64,000 bases of DNA from Chelydra serpentina (GCA_037349315.1 JBAIAC010000026.1:29355501-29419500); one strand, 5' to 3'; counted from the first letter of the stretch, positions 26,776 to 39,645 are shown. The notes: generated from the letters alone by a model not told the origin. Program-made: numbers and translations.

Positions 26776-27057
26776 ACTCCAGCCTCCTCCATTGGTCGCT
26801 CTTCAGTGTCAATCTTCTTTGTTTGTTTGCACCTGAAGAATCTTTGAAAAGATGAACTGTAACATGCCAGTATTAAATTCTCTTCACAGGATCCTGAAGT
26901 GATTCATGACTGTATTTAAAATCTTCCTTTGTTGGTTAATTAAACTAGTCGTGTTCATCTCACATTTTCTCCAAGAAGACAGAGGAGGGCATGCAGAAGA
27001 CTGGCAAAAACTGAACAAACTTGTGTTCCATCCTTTTGTCACTCTTGTTTCTGTAAT

Positions 27058-27165
27058 ACAGATTGTAAGCTCTTCAGGGCAGGACCCTGTCTTATATGCC
27101 TGTAAAATACCTAGCACAGTTTTTAGACCACTACAGTGTTTGTGTAAATAAATAATAATAAATAT
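27058..27165 (+). repeat. old LINE 3' tail (L3/CR1-like)
   Basis: GATTGTAAGCTCTTCAGGGC, then AGGACCCTGTCTTATATGCC, then CTAGCACAG and an AATAATAATAAATA tail form the tail seen reversed at 32760. Confidence 0.65.
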
Positions 27166-27837
27166 TAAGTTTATTTAAGAAAATGGGTTTGGTCAAATTT
27201 TATGCAAGTAGAGCTCAACAGTTTTCTGTAAAACTCAAAATATCATGAAAAAACGTGCAGGATAGTGTGTGCAGTATCCAGCTCTCTTTAGCCGGCAGCA
27301 CAGTATGTCTTTTAATTATTCCGTCTTAGATAAAATATTCCTTTTTAATTTTATTAAATTTACTTCTCATATTAACATCGTGCGATTGTACTTGCCAAAA
27401 GGAGATTTAAAACATGCAGCTAATTTTTTTTTTTTTTTAAGAATGCTTAATTAGGACTCGGCTCAGCAGTGGAGAAGTCTCTGATACTGTTGACTCACAG
27501 GAGGTCTGTGCAAAAATGTTTGCACTCAAAAAAAGAAACTGGAGACATTTTGGCAGCCTTCCCTGTTTTGCTTTAGAGTAAAAATTCTGGTGTATGATTT
27601 GAAGTTATCACTGAGAGGAAAAGCCATTCTAGGTGTGGCAAACTGCTTTTTCTCCTATCTAATCCCCCGCCTCCTCACCATCCTTCCCCCCGCCCATGCA
27701 CATGCACACTTAATAGGAAAACTATACAAGGTCCAATCAAGAACAACTTTATAAACCAAACCAATCTCTGGGTCCTACTCAGATCACCTCAGGAAGCTCA
27801 GGGTACTTTCAAAACAGGTAAGACCAACCTATTAGTT

Positions 27838-27851
27838 GGGGGGGGGGGGGG
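27838..27851. repeat. poly-G run
   Basis: Fourteen G in a row. Confidence 0.95.
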
Positions 27852-29327
27852 AAGGGATCCTGCTCACCCTGAACAACCAGTGTTCTTCATGCCTGTCCCT
27901 TGTACAATTTTTTTGGTGTGGGTGCGTGGGGGGAACAGAAATAAATAATTTAGTGCACAAGATGGCTAACAATCCCCCAACACCAATATTTCACAAAATG
28001 AAAAGCTTTGAACAGCTGTTGCTAATTGCAGTTCTGAGTGGTTATGACAGGTCCGAAGCGGAGTTTCTTGCTACTAATGTCGGGTGAACTCTTTATGTAT
28101 TTTTTTCACTATTACTGTGAGTTTTCCTGGCATAGTTTTTACAATTATCTGGAGTAAAAGATACTGAAGCATTACAGATACTTTAAGTAACACACTAAGA
28201 CATTTATTATCCCCTCCTGATTTTGTGTCCTTGGAAGGTGTGAAAGTAACAGCACTCGTAAGCAGGCTAGGTTTATTAACACTTTTGATCAGTTGTCCAT
28301 GGGCAGCTAAGTCTTCAAAGGCTGTCTGATAAAGAAAACATACACCATTGTAGAGTCATCTTTGTCAAGTTTGACTGCCATCATGGGTCTGATCTTCCTC
28401 TTACTGATGGCAATGTGAGCAGGATTATCCTCTTCTTTTGAATATAGATTTTCGTTATGGTCAAGAATTCTTTTCTTTGCCATATAAAGATTGGGTTTAC
28501 AACTTATTTGTGGCATAGCAACATATTTCCACTGCCTATTACAGGTGTAAGTATATTAATTTCAGTATAAACAGGCATATGTTAATTTCAGCCAATATAT
28601 TTTTCTAAGAATAACAATCCAAATACAACTGGGGAATATAGGTAACACTAAAATAAAAAAGTAACTTATTTTTTTTTAAAAATGTTACAGGCTCAGATTT
28701 TTAAAATTGCCCATGGGCATGCAGTTTTATGATCATGCCATCATGCAAATTATATGTAGATGTCCCTTTTTGATGTGTAGCTTGTCATTTATGCCTAGCT
28801 ACTGCAAAGTTGTATGCTCAATTGTTACATTCAAAGGCACATGTGAGAAAACCAAGGCTACAGTGTTTAAGAGCGTGAAATGCAGCAAAGACAAAAGAAG
28901 TAAATAAAACACGATGCAAATGAAATATTAATCCACAGAAATTCTCATAAAAACATTAACCAAATATAAAATGGAGTGCCAAATTCAGATATTTTTCTTT
29001 TAAATATAAAGAATGATTTGTGCTATAGATGAGTCTGTCTTGCTGAAAGCCAAACTCTCGCATGTAAGACAACCAAAAGAAAGCATGACCTTGGCCCATG
29101 CTTAATAAAACACTGAGGAGATTATGAAGTTGAAATAGATCATGACTTGCTTGCAAATATGAAATTGTTCAAAGGTATTGAAAACTTTTGTGTAAATGTC
29201 TACAAGGGATTGTAATGGTAGCAACATGACACCATAAGTGGTAGCTAACCTGGCCATGATGCCACATACTGCAGCCAATAGGAATATTTAAGCACAATCT
29301 CACCTTTTGATAGGAGCATGTCCTCCA

Positions 29328-29643
29328 TAGGCGCCGACTCCGTGGGTGCTCCGGGGCTGGAGAACCCATGGGGAAAAATTGGTCGGTGCTCTGCATCCAC
29401 CAGCAGCTCACCTCCGCCTCCTTCCCTGAGTGCACCGCGTCCCCGCTTCTTCTCCCAGTGCTTGCCGCCGCGAAACAGCTGTTTCGCGGTGTAACAAGCT
29501 GTGGGAGGGAGGGGGGAGGAGTGGAAACATGGTGCGCTCAGAAGAGGGAGGTGGGGCCGGGGCGGGGATTTGGGGAAGGGGTTGGAATGGGGGCAGGGCG
29601 GGAGGCACAAGCACCCACTGGCGCCAGGAGAAGTTGGCGCCTA
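29328..29643. mobile_element. MITE with TAGGCGCC ends
   Basis: TAGGCGCCGACTCC on the left is inverted as AAGTTGGCGCCTA on the right. The middle is CpG-rich with a CGCGAAACAGCTGTTTCGCG palindrome (about 29469-29489), which resembles the centre of the hAT MITE at 15845. Overlapping open frames here are shadows. Related text is embedded in the hAT element at 53309. Confidence 0.75.
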
Positions 29644-32083
29644 TGTGTCCTACAACTGAACAGAATAAGGGAGTAAAAAGTTCAACAAAGAAACAAAGAC
29701 TGAGATTTTTGAATGCTGTTTACGCTATTTAGACGCATCTTCCATTTTAATGGAAGAAGTGTGTCTAAATCCCTTGGACTACTTAGGAAAATCTCAACCA
29801 AAGTGTCTATTATAAGACAAAGAGTTAATATCAAGGATCAAAGTGGGACTACGTTGAAAATAGTTGGGTACTCCAAATTAGTCTCCCACCGCACCCCACA
29901 GTCTACTGGTCACATAAACGCCTAATAGGGCCCATCCTCTATAACTGAAAAAGTGCTGCTCGAAAGGTTATCCACAAGTTTGTATAAAACTCAGGTTTTG
30001 GTTCAGTAACTAATACTTGGTTATAATCTGATTATATTTTAAGTAATTTATATAAAGATTTTTCTTAAATTATAAGCCTTTTTTTCCTGGGTGTATTTTT
30101 GGCCTTTGTGTTTTGAGGTAGACACCCATTATAAAAAACTTTAGCCTGAATGGTTAGTTTCGGAACACTATAAGCAAGCAGAAAATAGGGTCTTATAATG
30201 AGAAGTGTCTGGTAACCCTAGCTATAGGTAGCACTTCAAGTTTTTCCTGTAATGGAGTGCTTGTCACAATGGGGCTCATCCTGATGGGAACCTCTGGCTG
30301 CTACTGCAAGATATTTATGTCAAATAATAGCAATTTTATAATATAAAGCTAAGAAATACAAATTCATAGTTTTTAATAGTCATTGACCCAAGATTTATAA
30401 CATTTTGAAAGGGTAAATCTGATCAGCTGTTGGAGTTCTAGCTGGGTATGTTTGTGTCGTAACTGCATAGACTTGTTAATGTAAAGCAACTGTTTTGTTG
30501 TCTCATAAGGTGGTAGGACTTTTCAGAAAGTGTAATTACGCTAAATATCAATTTTTGGCTGTCTGAAGGCATTTGGCTCTAATCTTGCAATGCATCTACT
30601 GGATAGCTCAGATGTAATTGTAATATTATGTTTACTGTACAGTAAATGATAGATTAAACTTTCTCTGGTTCATTTGGTGCATTTGCTAATTTTCCACAGG
30701 AAAACCAAATGAATCAGTTAGATACTTAAGTTTTCTATCTTTATAGTTTACAATATATTTGATCTAAGAAAATGCTTTTATATTTTTATTTGTTGAAAGA
30801 AGATGTTCTTCCTTTCACATTAAATAAATATTTTCAATTTTGTCATCTACTCAAATAATTGTATATGTAAAATAATTACTTTGTTTTGTTTAGAACAAGA
30901 TGTTAAACTGAACAAAAAAGTGTAACATGTGAAACTTTCTTTTATTTTAACATTGGTTGGAAAACAGAACCAACACATTCGTCATCCTAATTCATTTTAG
31001 TTGGCTTTCTCCATAACTCTTGAATCCAAGAACAACAATTGTCCATTTTTCACTCAAACAGAGAGGCAGGATATATCTTAAATTTAACATCAAACTTTGC
31101 AGTGAAAATCAGTGTCTAAAGTTAGTGTTAGCAAAATGAACAAATAATATCATCAAAATACTTGATATAGCTTGCTCTTTCTTAAGCCTTGAAAGAGTTT
31201 TTAAAAAGCATGGCATTCAAATTGCTCGATTTACGTTCAGTGTAATCAAACTTCTGGAGCTGAATTACCTTTCTTCAATATTGATATTCAAAAAGAACAA
31301 TAATTTGTTTCCAAACATTGCAGTCTATGTGTATGAAATTGTTCATCGCTTGTTTTTGGACTCTGAAAAGTCAGGAGGAAGTGCATATAACTTTGTGCCA
31401 TATATTTTGTAGTTGTTTGGAAATTGTTAAATGGAGAATACTGTCTGGATTTATCAAGGTCTCCAAGAAGTCTGCAGGTATTTCAAGCCACCTACAAGAA
31501 ACAGAAATCTGTTGTCATGGCACAGGAGACTTGTTTTTCTTTGTTCTCCAGTGCAAGAAACCTGAGTGTTAATTTCGACTGTCAATGACTTCTTGTAGCC
31601 TCTGCTAATCCTATAGAAGTAAAGCAAGTATTTTTATGGCTGAGAAACTTCAAGATGTTGATCTTGTGGCATGGGACAGGCTGAGTTTATTCAAAATGAA
31701 AGATCTGGTTTATTGTGTAACACCAAGTTACCATGGCTGATGAGGAAAACCTTAATTGAAATCTATTGCTTACTCCTAAATAATAAATGATCGAGTTGCT
31801 AGAATTTGTGATTTCATCGCAAAGCTCAGCTTTAAAGGGAGCTCAGTGTACATCAGTCCTGCACCAGAACTTCATATGTTTGGAATGCTTTGATTTGCCT
31901 TATTTATTCTAGTGAAGGAGTGTTTAAAAGGACGGTTTGATTATTCAGTGCTCATCTTTGTTGGTGCTTAGTTCTTTCTTCGTGTTAAAATTATCACAGT
32001 GATGCATCTATACGCGAACCAAGTCATTTTACCTTTTCTGCATGTAGTGCAGTTGACAAGGGTCTAGAAATTGTTGCATATGA

Positions 32084-32290
32084 GGCAGTGTGGTCCTTTG
32101 GTATAGAACTTGGGACTGGAAATCAGGAGACTGGGGTCTATTCCTACTTTATAATGATTTGTTAAATGATCTTGAGCAGGTGCTTAATCTTTGTGTGCCT
32201 CGCTGTCTCCCTTGCAGAACTGGGATTATACCACTTTTGTAAACATCTGTGAATGAACGGTGCAGAATAAGTGCAAAGTATTATTTGAAG
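32084..32290 (+). mobile_element. MIR-type SINE with tRNA-like head
   Basis: The head GTCCTTTGGTATAGAACTTG and GGGTCTATTCC carries A-box- and B-box-like motifs. It is followed by TTGAGCAGGTGCTTAATCTT, TTTGTGTGCCTCGCTGTCTC and GAACTGGGATTATACC. This is one of the best preserved copies in the window. Confidence 0.75.
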
Positions 32291-32761
32291 GGGTGTATGT
32301 AATGCCTATAGTAACAGCTGCACTAGCATTTCATTTTTAAGGTGTCATTTTAAGGTGTCATTTTGATCTGAACTTTTCAGCCCAAAAGATAAATGTGGCA
32401 TGTTTGTCACGGCCCAAGAACCCATTTTCCCCCGTTAAGTTCTAACAGTAGTAACAAAGGTTGGGTGTCTGAGTCTTTTTCTCTTTAAATAAGTTGCAAA
32501 TATGCCTATCTTGATTAGCTCTAGTTCCTTAGTGGAACAGTATGTGAAAACTTTAAATGTGGCTAGGAGATGGAGGTTCTGTTGCAGACATACCTTGCGT
32601 GGTCTTGTAAAAATTGGCTATAGTTTATCCGAATTTTCGAAGTTTTAAAAGGTACTTTGTGGCTGCACACTAGATTCTATAAAGCGAAGTCATAGCTAAC
32701 TGCCAATGTTCCGTTGGTTCTGTGCATGTGTGCATAGCACGAGAAAATTCATAGGGAGTAT

Positions 32762-32905
32762 TATTTGTATTTGTATTGGAGTAGTGCCTCAGAGCCCCAG
32801 TAATGCACCAGGACCCCTTTATGCACTAGACATATAAACACAGAACAAAAAGGCTGTTTCTCCCTCAAAAGATTTTACAATCTAAGCAAAAAGTCTAATA
32901 AATGT
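32762..32905 (-). repeat. old LINE 3' tail (L3/CR1-like), reversed
   Basis: TATTTGTATTGGAGTAGTGCC then CAGAGCCCCAGTAATGCACC then ACACAGAACAAAAAGGCTGT then TTACAATCTAAGC. Well preserved; same family as 27058 and 41545 in the other direction. Confidence 0.7.
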
Positions 32906-33261
32906 CTCTATGGCGAGTTAGAGGCAGAGTCAGAAAGGAGACCTACTTCTGATGAAAGCACCAACAGCATGGAGACACACACAGCTGAGAAAAAGGGGTC
33001 CTGTGCTACATTCCCCCCCTAAAGTGCCCCTTTGCTTAGAGGAAAGCCCATTGGACTGACTTTGTGTGAATAATACGTATTACCAGAGTTGAAACTTGCA
33101 TGGGGAGCTGCATAGTCCTGAAGTTGCAGTTCAAATGGCCTATATGACTGACTTGGAAAAGTTGCTATTTTCACAGTGTACACTTGCATCAAGAAAGTTT
33201 CTCTTCATGGCTGATGTTTTAGATTGCAATATTAGTAAAAGCTGCTGATTTTTATTTTTAT

Positions 33262-33520
33262 AGATTCATAGATTATAAAGCCAGAAGGGACTATTTTGAT
33301 CAACTAATCTGACCTCCTGCATTACACAGGCCATAGGACTTCACTGAATTAACTCCTGTTCTAACTAAACCATATCCCTTAGAAAAACATTTCATCTTGA
33401 TTTTAAAATGACCAGTGATGGAGAATCCACCATAACCCCTGGTACTTTGTTCCAACCTTTATTTACCCTCATTTAAAAAAATTTGCACCTTTACTTCCAG
33501 TCCGAGAGCTTGTCTACACG
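33262..33520 (-). mobile_element. CR1 LINE 3' end
   Basis: ATTCATAGATTATAAAGCCAG then AAGGGACTATTTTGATCAAC and CTGACCTCCTGCATTACACA is the reversed 3' UTR of a CR1 subfamily ending in the ATCTATGAAT-type octamer. A different subfamily from the copies at 1281 and 22695. From about 33506 a TTGTCTACACGG phrase marks a MITE scrap. Confidence 0.85.
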
Positions 33521-35027
33521 GCAAGTTTACTGCATGGCAAGCCAGAAAGAAATTGAACTTTTCAACCACCACTGCTGTTCTTTTGGAAATACTTACATTA
33601 TGTAAAAGTAATTTTGAAGAAGACTCTTCTTAACCTCCTTGTACTTAGAAGAAAAATATAATATTCTAGAAGATGGTCTGATTCATTCTGAAGATTAGGA
33701 GCTTATTGGGCTGTACAAATGGGGACCCTTGTGACAGATCGGTTTGCTTCAAGTCAGAAAGGAAACCTGAAAGTCTTAAGGAACAGAGAAATAAAGACCA
33801 TAGCAGTGAAAAGAGAACCAAACACAGCTGTGAAAACAATATAAGTTTAGTAATATAATATGCTCATGCTTACAAAGTCAGAGTTGGTTTCTGCTATTGT
33901 AGAGACTATAAGTAATCCATCAGAGTGTAAAAGGGAAGAAACATGCATACCACACAGAAACAGGCTAACACTTTTCACTTTCAATCTTACAGACCACTTT
34001 AGTTCACTTAGTCAAACTTGTTGCTTTTACTCCATTACAAGGGCAGAGCATCTTTTTTTTGCAGTTTCTATTAGTTTGTGTTTTTTACGTTTAAACCACC
34101 TGTGACATAGGGCTCAATAAAACTCGTGAAGGTTCTAAATCTAAGATAAACTACATTGCAAGGAATTATAATCTCAAGACTTTGAGAGTTCTATTACAGG
34201 GTGAGGGAGAGTCAAAAGATGTTTTTGGAGAACTTTCAAAAAGTTTTAGACTTTTAGTCTGGGGAGATTGGAGAGGAAGGCTGGATATCTTCTTTGTGGC
34301 TGTTTTGTAGTTGATGTCTGGCAAACAGGTTTTCTGAATATGGGGAAGGTCTCCAGACACCTGGTCCTAGGTATTCATGGGGGTTGTGTGAGCATTCCGA
34401 AAAGTTGTAACAGCATCACTACTATTTAGCATATTTTGGCTTTCTTCTTCTCTCTTCTTTAATTCTTTTGTCTCGGTATTGGGTAATACTTAGTTCTTAC
34501 GGAGACTTAGAGTAAGGACGCATTTTAAATTGCTTAAACATCTGGTGCAAGTTCGTCATCATTAGTTTGTGGGATATTGTGTAACTAAATTATGCTGCAT
34601 TCTCTCTAAAGGTTGCTGGTTTGATTTAAAGCAGACCTACTTTTCTACCCACCAAGTGAATGCTATCTTGATTGTAACTAAGTGAGCATCCTATCAGGGC
34701 GTGAAAAGGTATGAAGAAAGTGTAAGAACTACTTGTTGTTTAGTAAGAGACAACTTGTTCTTTGGAAGCTGGCTACTTGGATCATGGGTCCATGAGTTCA
34801 AGTGTGGGGAACCGTGGCACCTCCCAATAAAAAAACCCTGATATACTGGCCCTGTACAATCTTGGCAGAGCAACGTGCTACCTTAAAGAAAACCAATATG
34901 GAAGAGCAATCTCAGGATGTTTGTTACCAAGTTCCCTCAGTTGATTAAAGTTCTATTTATTTTCGATATGCCATCCTGTTGACTGTTCTATGGAGGATGG
35001 CGCTTATCTGATAGAGACCATATTCTC

Positions 35028-35104
35028 AGTTAGGTGTAAATTGACATTGCACAATTGGATTTAATAGAGTTATGCCGCTCTACACCAACTGAATCTGGCC
35101 CAGT
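35028..35104. repeat. short palindrome family 3
   Basis: TTAGGTGTAAATTGACATTG then ATTTAATAGAGTTATGCCGC then CTACACCAACTGAATCTGGC is a decayed inverted repeat. Confidence 0.5.
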
Positions 35105-35273
35105 GATGGTAGTCCGCAACTAGCAAGATGGGTACAGTGAGTATACAGGGGAAAATCATGACCACAGGAAGAAGAGTCATGAAACCTAGGACTCAAACAT
35201 GTTAGCCCTCAGGTGAGGTTGTGTGTAGTGAAGGGGAGGGACTGAAGAGGCTTCCCCTCCATTCAGAAAGATT

Positions 35274-35822
35274 GGGTATGTCTACACTGCAATGAAATAA
35301 CTATGGCTGGCCCGTGTCAGCTGGCTTGCGCTGCAGGCTATAACATTGCAGTGTCCCAGAACCTGGGCTCCCTCCCAAGGCTAGTTGTCTACTCTGCCCT
35401 GTGCAGGGCTGGCTCCAGGCACCAGCTTGCCAAGCTGGTGCTTGGGGCGGTAGGTGAGAAGGGGGCGGCAGTCCGAGTCCCGCGGCGGCAATTCGGCGGC
35501 AGGTCCGCTCTTCCCGCCGCCGAATTGCCGCCCCGGGACTCGGACTGCCGCCCCAGTCTCGCCTGCCGCGGTGGCAAAGGGGCGGCAGGTCCGCCGCTGT
35601 CCCCTTGCCGCTCCAGAATGGGACTCCCTGTGTCGGGGGCGGGGCCCCGCCCCCAACGCAGGCAGACGTGGCGGGGCCCCGCCCCCGACGCAGGCAGACG
35701 TGGCGGGGCCCCGCCACCCCTGCTTGGGGCGGCAGAACTGTAAGAGCCGCCCCTGGCCCTGTGAGCCCAAATCAGCTGACATGGACCAGTCACAGGTCTT
35801 TTATTGCAGTGTAGACGTACCC
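35274..35822. mobile_element. MITE split by a younger hAT element
   Basis: GGGTATGTCTACACTGCAAT at the left and ATTGCAGTGTAGACGTACCC at the right are inverted over 20 bp with one mismatch. Without the nested insertion at 35404-35755 and one 8-bp duplicate, the host element is about 190 bp. Ends of this type occur in Harbinger-like elements, but the 3 bp flanks (ATT, TGG) do not match, so the superfamily is open. Confidence 0.8.
35404..35755. mobile_element. hAT-type MITE nested in another MITE
   Basis: The 352-bp element starts CAGGGCTGGCTCC and ends GCCGCCCCTG. An exact 8-bp GCCCTGTG duplication flanks it (35396-35403 and 35756-35763). A GTCCGAGTCCCGCGGCGGCA stretch is inverted as CCGCCCCGGGACTCGGACTG, giving a strong hairpin (about 35468-35552). 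A GTGGCGGGGCCCCGCCCCC unit is repeated three times (35630-35715) as a small tandem array. Very CpG-rich, so open frames run through it in all phases; none is a gene. Confidence 0.93.
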
Positions 35823-36016
35823 TGGGTGACAGAAATAGTAGTAAGTTCACCCAAACTGCAGTGAAAACCTTTTTTTAAATCAGAAAAATAAGGCTATGTC
35901 CTGAATGCACTACTGGAATTGTCTTACCCAGACCATATTTTCCTTAACTTTAATATGAAGGACAATACAATGTTAAAGTTAGATGAAAAAAGCCTTCTAA
36001 TTTATAGGTGGAGTTA

Positions 36017-36123
36017 GGGTGACCAGTAGGGACAATCCTGATTTTGGGGTCTTTTTCTTATATAGGCTCCTATTTCCCCCCCGCCCCCTGTCCCGATTTT
36101 TCACACTTGCTGTCTGGTCACCC
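36017..36123. mobile_element. TA-flanked MITE (GGGTGACCAG ends), copy 1
   Basis: The 107-bp element with ends GGGTGACCAG and CTGGTCACCC lies between TA dinucleotides (36015-36016, 36124-36125), as for Tc1/mariner-type insertions. The internal TTTTTCTTATATAGGCTCCTA and CCCGATTTTTCACACTTGCT match the copy at 52987. Confidence 0.88.
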
Positions 36124-37598
36124 TAGGTGGAGTGCTTTAAAGTTCTATAGCGAATCTGAAGCAGTTAGGTCAGCCTTTGACAAAGAGAACTGTGCCATAA
36201 TGTTTGTCTTCGTGTATTTCTCATTGTTATTCTTAAACAGGATTGTCACTTGAGGGTCAGATTAGAGCTCATTCAACCAGAGCAGTGGCAGCAATAGTAG
36301 CCAGCCTCAGGTCAGTCTTGCCTCTTGAGATTTTCAGGGCAGTCACTTGGAATTTATCGTATAGTTTTACAAAACATTATTGCCTCAACATTGTATTGCA
36401 TAGAGAATTTAAATGTAGTGTGGCTGTACCTCAACGTGGATTCCTTTTGAGCCCACAATTCTCCTTGCCGTATTTTGGGAAATATATTTTTCTTATCCTG
36501 TGTAGTAATTTTTTTTGGTAAGTAATTATATCCTTAATATTGAAACATTTTTAAAATATACTGCATATTTTTGCACGTGGTTTATTCCCTCATGTAAAAA
36601 GAAGTCACTATTAATTTACGTTAATGCAGTATATTTCCATTCTGTTAGGGGCATTCTCTTAGTTTTGTAACATCAGAGCAGGTCGCTCTAATTTGCACTT
36701 GGCTGCAAATGACAGAGGGTCAAAGGTGCTTCAGATATTGACGTAACGCATCTGCGTTTCACTCTAATTCTTCCTGTCAATACCCTCTTTTGCTTATTAC
36801 ACCCGTATTGGGGAGCACAGATGGCATAATATCTGTGCCACCAATCGATTGCCATTTCACTGGGGTTACCTGTTTTGCTGGTTAAACCATTTTTAAAGCC
36901 AAATGACACTGGTAGTGCTGCACAAAATGGACTTCCCCCTGTGGAGGATATACCCCATTGTGTCTCTTGCAAAAAATTACCCTAGCAGGTTCAAACTTTT
37001 CAAAATAACCATTCAGTTATAATTGATGCTAATGGTATTTGGAGTCCTGAGTTTGAAACTAAGTTTTAAAGAAACATCCCTTCCCAGGGTGTTGCTGCAG
37101 GGGCAGAGTTAAGGTGTTCAGGTCCCTTAGCTGTGCATTTCTGTACTTTAAGGTGCTTTAGATTTCTTATATATGTAAACTTACCTCTGAATTTCCTGGA
37201 TTTGTGTTGCTTGTTATGGGTATAATTGCAACATCCTTGTAATAGTTTACCCTTAAGTTACTGATATGTATTCAACATTGTAATGCAATTTTTATATAAT
37301 GGGTTAGGCAGAACCTTTTTTTCTTTTATAGAGTTCAAGTCTTTTAGTTGTAAGCACCTCCATTACGATTACTGTTCAGGGTTTGTATTTACTCTATGCT
37401 GAAAATTAACTTGTAACATTTGAGTCCAAAAGCAAATTTTGTTGCCAAACTCCAGTGGTTTTGCTGTTAATAAATTCAATATGTAAAAACAGTTTTAAGT
37501 CACAGAAGCTTTTCCCCCTACCTCTTTTATTCACTTGGGGAAAAAAGTGTCACTTATTATCAGATACACAAAATGTCACTGAAACAAGCTACTGCACA

Positions 37599-38365
37599 TA
37601 GAACACAGAAATTCCCAGTCTGGATCAGACCAAACTATTACCAAAATAATAGAAATTGGTGTGATTATGTTGTGTTATTTTGACAAAATATGCAGAATTT
37701 TGCAGAATTTTAAAATGTGTGCAAAAGTTTTAATTTTTTGGCACAGAATTTCCCCAGGAGTACTAAATACATTTTTTGAAAAAGTTTTACCTTTTACCAG
37801 GTTTGAATTTGCTACCTATTAATTTCATTGAATGTCCCCTTGTTCTTGTGTAACATGACAGGTAGAACGGAAGTTTCTATACCAGTCATTATTTTATGTA
37901 CTTTTATCATGGCTGCTGATTCATCATCTTGCTAAGGTAAACAACCCCAAACTTTTCAAACTCTTTTCATATGAGAGTTTAACCAAGCCTCTGATCATTC
38001 TCGTTCCCCTTTTCTGATCCCCATTTAGTTCTGCAATATCCTTTCTGAGATGGGGTGACCAGTACAGGGCTCAATATTTTAGCTAAAGCCACATGGTTGA
38101 TTTGGAGAATTTTGTAATATCTTTTATATAAATCTCTGGCTTTTCCTGTGCATTGAGCAGAGGTCTTCCTTGAGCTATCTAAAATGACACACACATCCCT
38201 TTCTTGAGGTGATACAGCTAATTTAGAACCCTGTATGGTGTATCAATAGGTTAAATTTCTCCATCCAATGTGTATTACTTTGCATTTATCAATACATTTC
38301 ATTTGCCAACTTCATTGCATTGCTAATTCACCTAGTTTGTTTTGATCTCCCTTAATTTCTTGGAC
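37599..38365 (-). mobile_element. CR1 LINE fragments, reversed
   Basis: A short 3'-end scrap (ATAGAACACAGAAATTCCCAG with CTGGATCAGACCAAA, 37599-37635) is separated by about 145 bp of AT-rich DNA (TGCAGAATTTTGCAGAATTT) from a CR1 body (37785-38365). On the minus strand the body codes for GVSLD-type broken frames, with CVILDSSRKTSAQCTGKARD at about 38190 matching the ILDSSLKSSTQRAAA region of CR1 copy 1. Decayed. The AT-rich middle may be another insertion. Confidence 0.75.
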
Positions 38366-38519
38366 CTGATTCAGATTTGTGTACCTTACATGTGAGAGTT
38401 GCATTCACAGCTGGTCCCTCCAGTTTCCAGAGGGTCTTGAGGAAATGGCTGGAGGGTACTGTTTCCTTGTCAAAGAGGACAGATGGTTACTGAAATGCTG
38501 CCTCTTCGTCTTCCTGATG

Positions 38520-38945
38520 GCCACATGCTTCTCTTGTATTAACACACCTGCTTTGTTCCCACCTCTCCCCCAGCTCTTCCAGCCCACAAACACATGCCAT
38601 AGTCTACCACCTTTGCAACAAACATATCCACATCTCTTATCGGATATATCCCTAGGACCAGTGCTGAATCCCCGTCCACGCACACAGCCCTCTCTTGCCC
38701 ACCCCCGCACTGCTTCAGTTCTCTTGCACATCTTGTTCCTACTCCCTTACTTTCATCACACTTGGATCCTGCTTTTCCAGTTCTTGCTTCTGTACTTCCT
38801 CCACCCGCAGCTCTTGCTCTCCTGCACCTGTCAGTTTCTGCTTCCCATCCTTAGCTCTTCTCCTTACCCCATCCCTAGGCCAGCCTTCTGGATTCTGCAT
38901 CTTGTCGCTTGCTGTTTCTGGGGGTGGGGTGCTGGTGGGGTAGCA
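38520..38945. repeat. pyrimidine-rich (CT-rich) stretch
   Basis: About 400 bp of CTT/CCT-rich sequence on the + strand. It is open in two + frames only because of its composition, and the translation is a monotonous Leu/Pro/Phe/Ser sequence. Confidence 0.7.
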
Positions 38946-39059
38946 AAGTATGCTAGGCCCCAGGATGGGCTCTGGCTGTTCAATGACTAGATTGCAGAGT
39001 TGGCCCTTGGTTATAAAAACAAGCTCTCTTCAAGGTTTATATTTATTCTATAAACATTG

Positions 39060-39129
39060 GGTAAAATCCTGGTCCCACTAAAGTCAATGGCAGAATGCCC
39101 ATAGATGTCAGTGGAGCCAGGATTTCACC
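39060..39129. repeat. short palindrome family 1, copy 4
   Basis: GGTAAAATCCTGGTCCCAC is inverted as GTGGAGCCAGGATTTCACC, with AAAGTCAATGGCAGAATGCCC in the centre. The clearest hairpin of the family. Confidence 0.8.
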
Positions 39130-39484
39130 TGTTCCCTGAGCTGAAATCTGGCATGTAACAGTACTGGGGGAGCCATAACTGTTCTGTCCTCTCTTCCTCT
39201 CCCTACTTCTGCTGGCACCGTTGTTACATAGTGGTGGTTGTGGAGGTAGCTCCTGACCACCTCCTCTTTCCTCTCCTCTCTCTCCTTTGTTTGGCCACCT
39301 CTCCTTTCTTTCTGCTGCTATAGCCTTCCAGGTCACACGTTGTTGGATAGTTGGATTATGACTTCAGAGGTATGCTTGCTAACCATCCTTTTCTCCATCT
39401 ATCTTACTTAAGTGAACCCCATTATCATAGTATCTGCATGCTTCACAATCTTTAACATGTACTTATCCTCAACACCCCTGTGAG

Positions 39485-39645
39485 GTAGAGACGTGTACTT
39501 ATCCCCATTTTACAGATGAGGAACTGAGACACAGAAAAACTAAGTGACTTGGCCAAGATCATACAGAAAATCTGTGGCAGAGCAAGGAATCAAATCCAGG
39601 TCTCCAGAGTCCAGGCTTGTCCCCTAACCACTGGATCATCCTTCT
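39485..39645 (-). mobile_element. MIR-type SINE, reversed
   Basis: ATCCCCATTTTACAGATGAGG, AACTAAGTGACTTGGCCAAG and CCCTAACCACTGGATCATCC give the complete reversed MIR core and head, with little loss. Confidence 0.85.

Noticed and set aside
35404..35755. CpG island promoter
   Set aside because: GC and CpG are high, but the whole island is the transposon, bounded by its target duplication. There is no transcript evidence.
35301..35864. Several overlapping open frames of 133-153 codons on both strands
   Set aside because: All fall inside the CpG-rich nested hAT MITE. Frames open on both strands at once with repeated Gly/Ala/Pro/Arg text are compositional.
38379..38990. 203-codon + strand open frame
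   Set aside because: It lies in a pyrimidine-rich tract and translates to a monotonous Leu/Pro/Ser/Phe sequence. A second + frame and the minus strand are open as well, and there is no domain.
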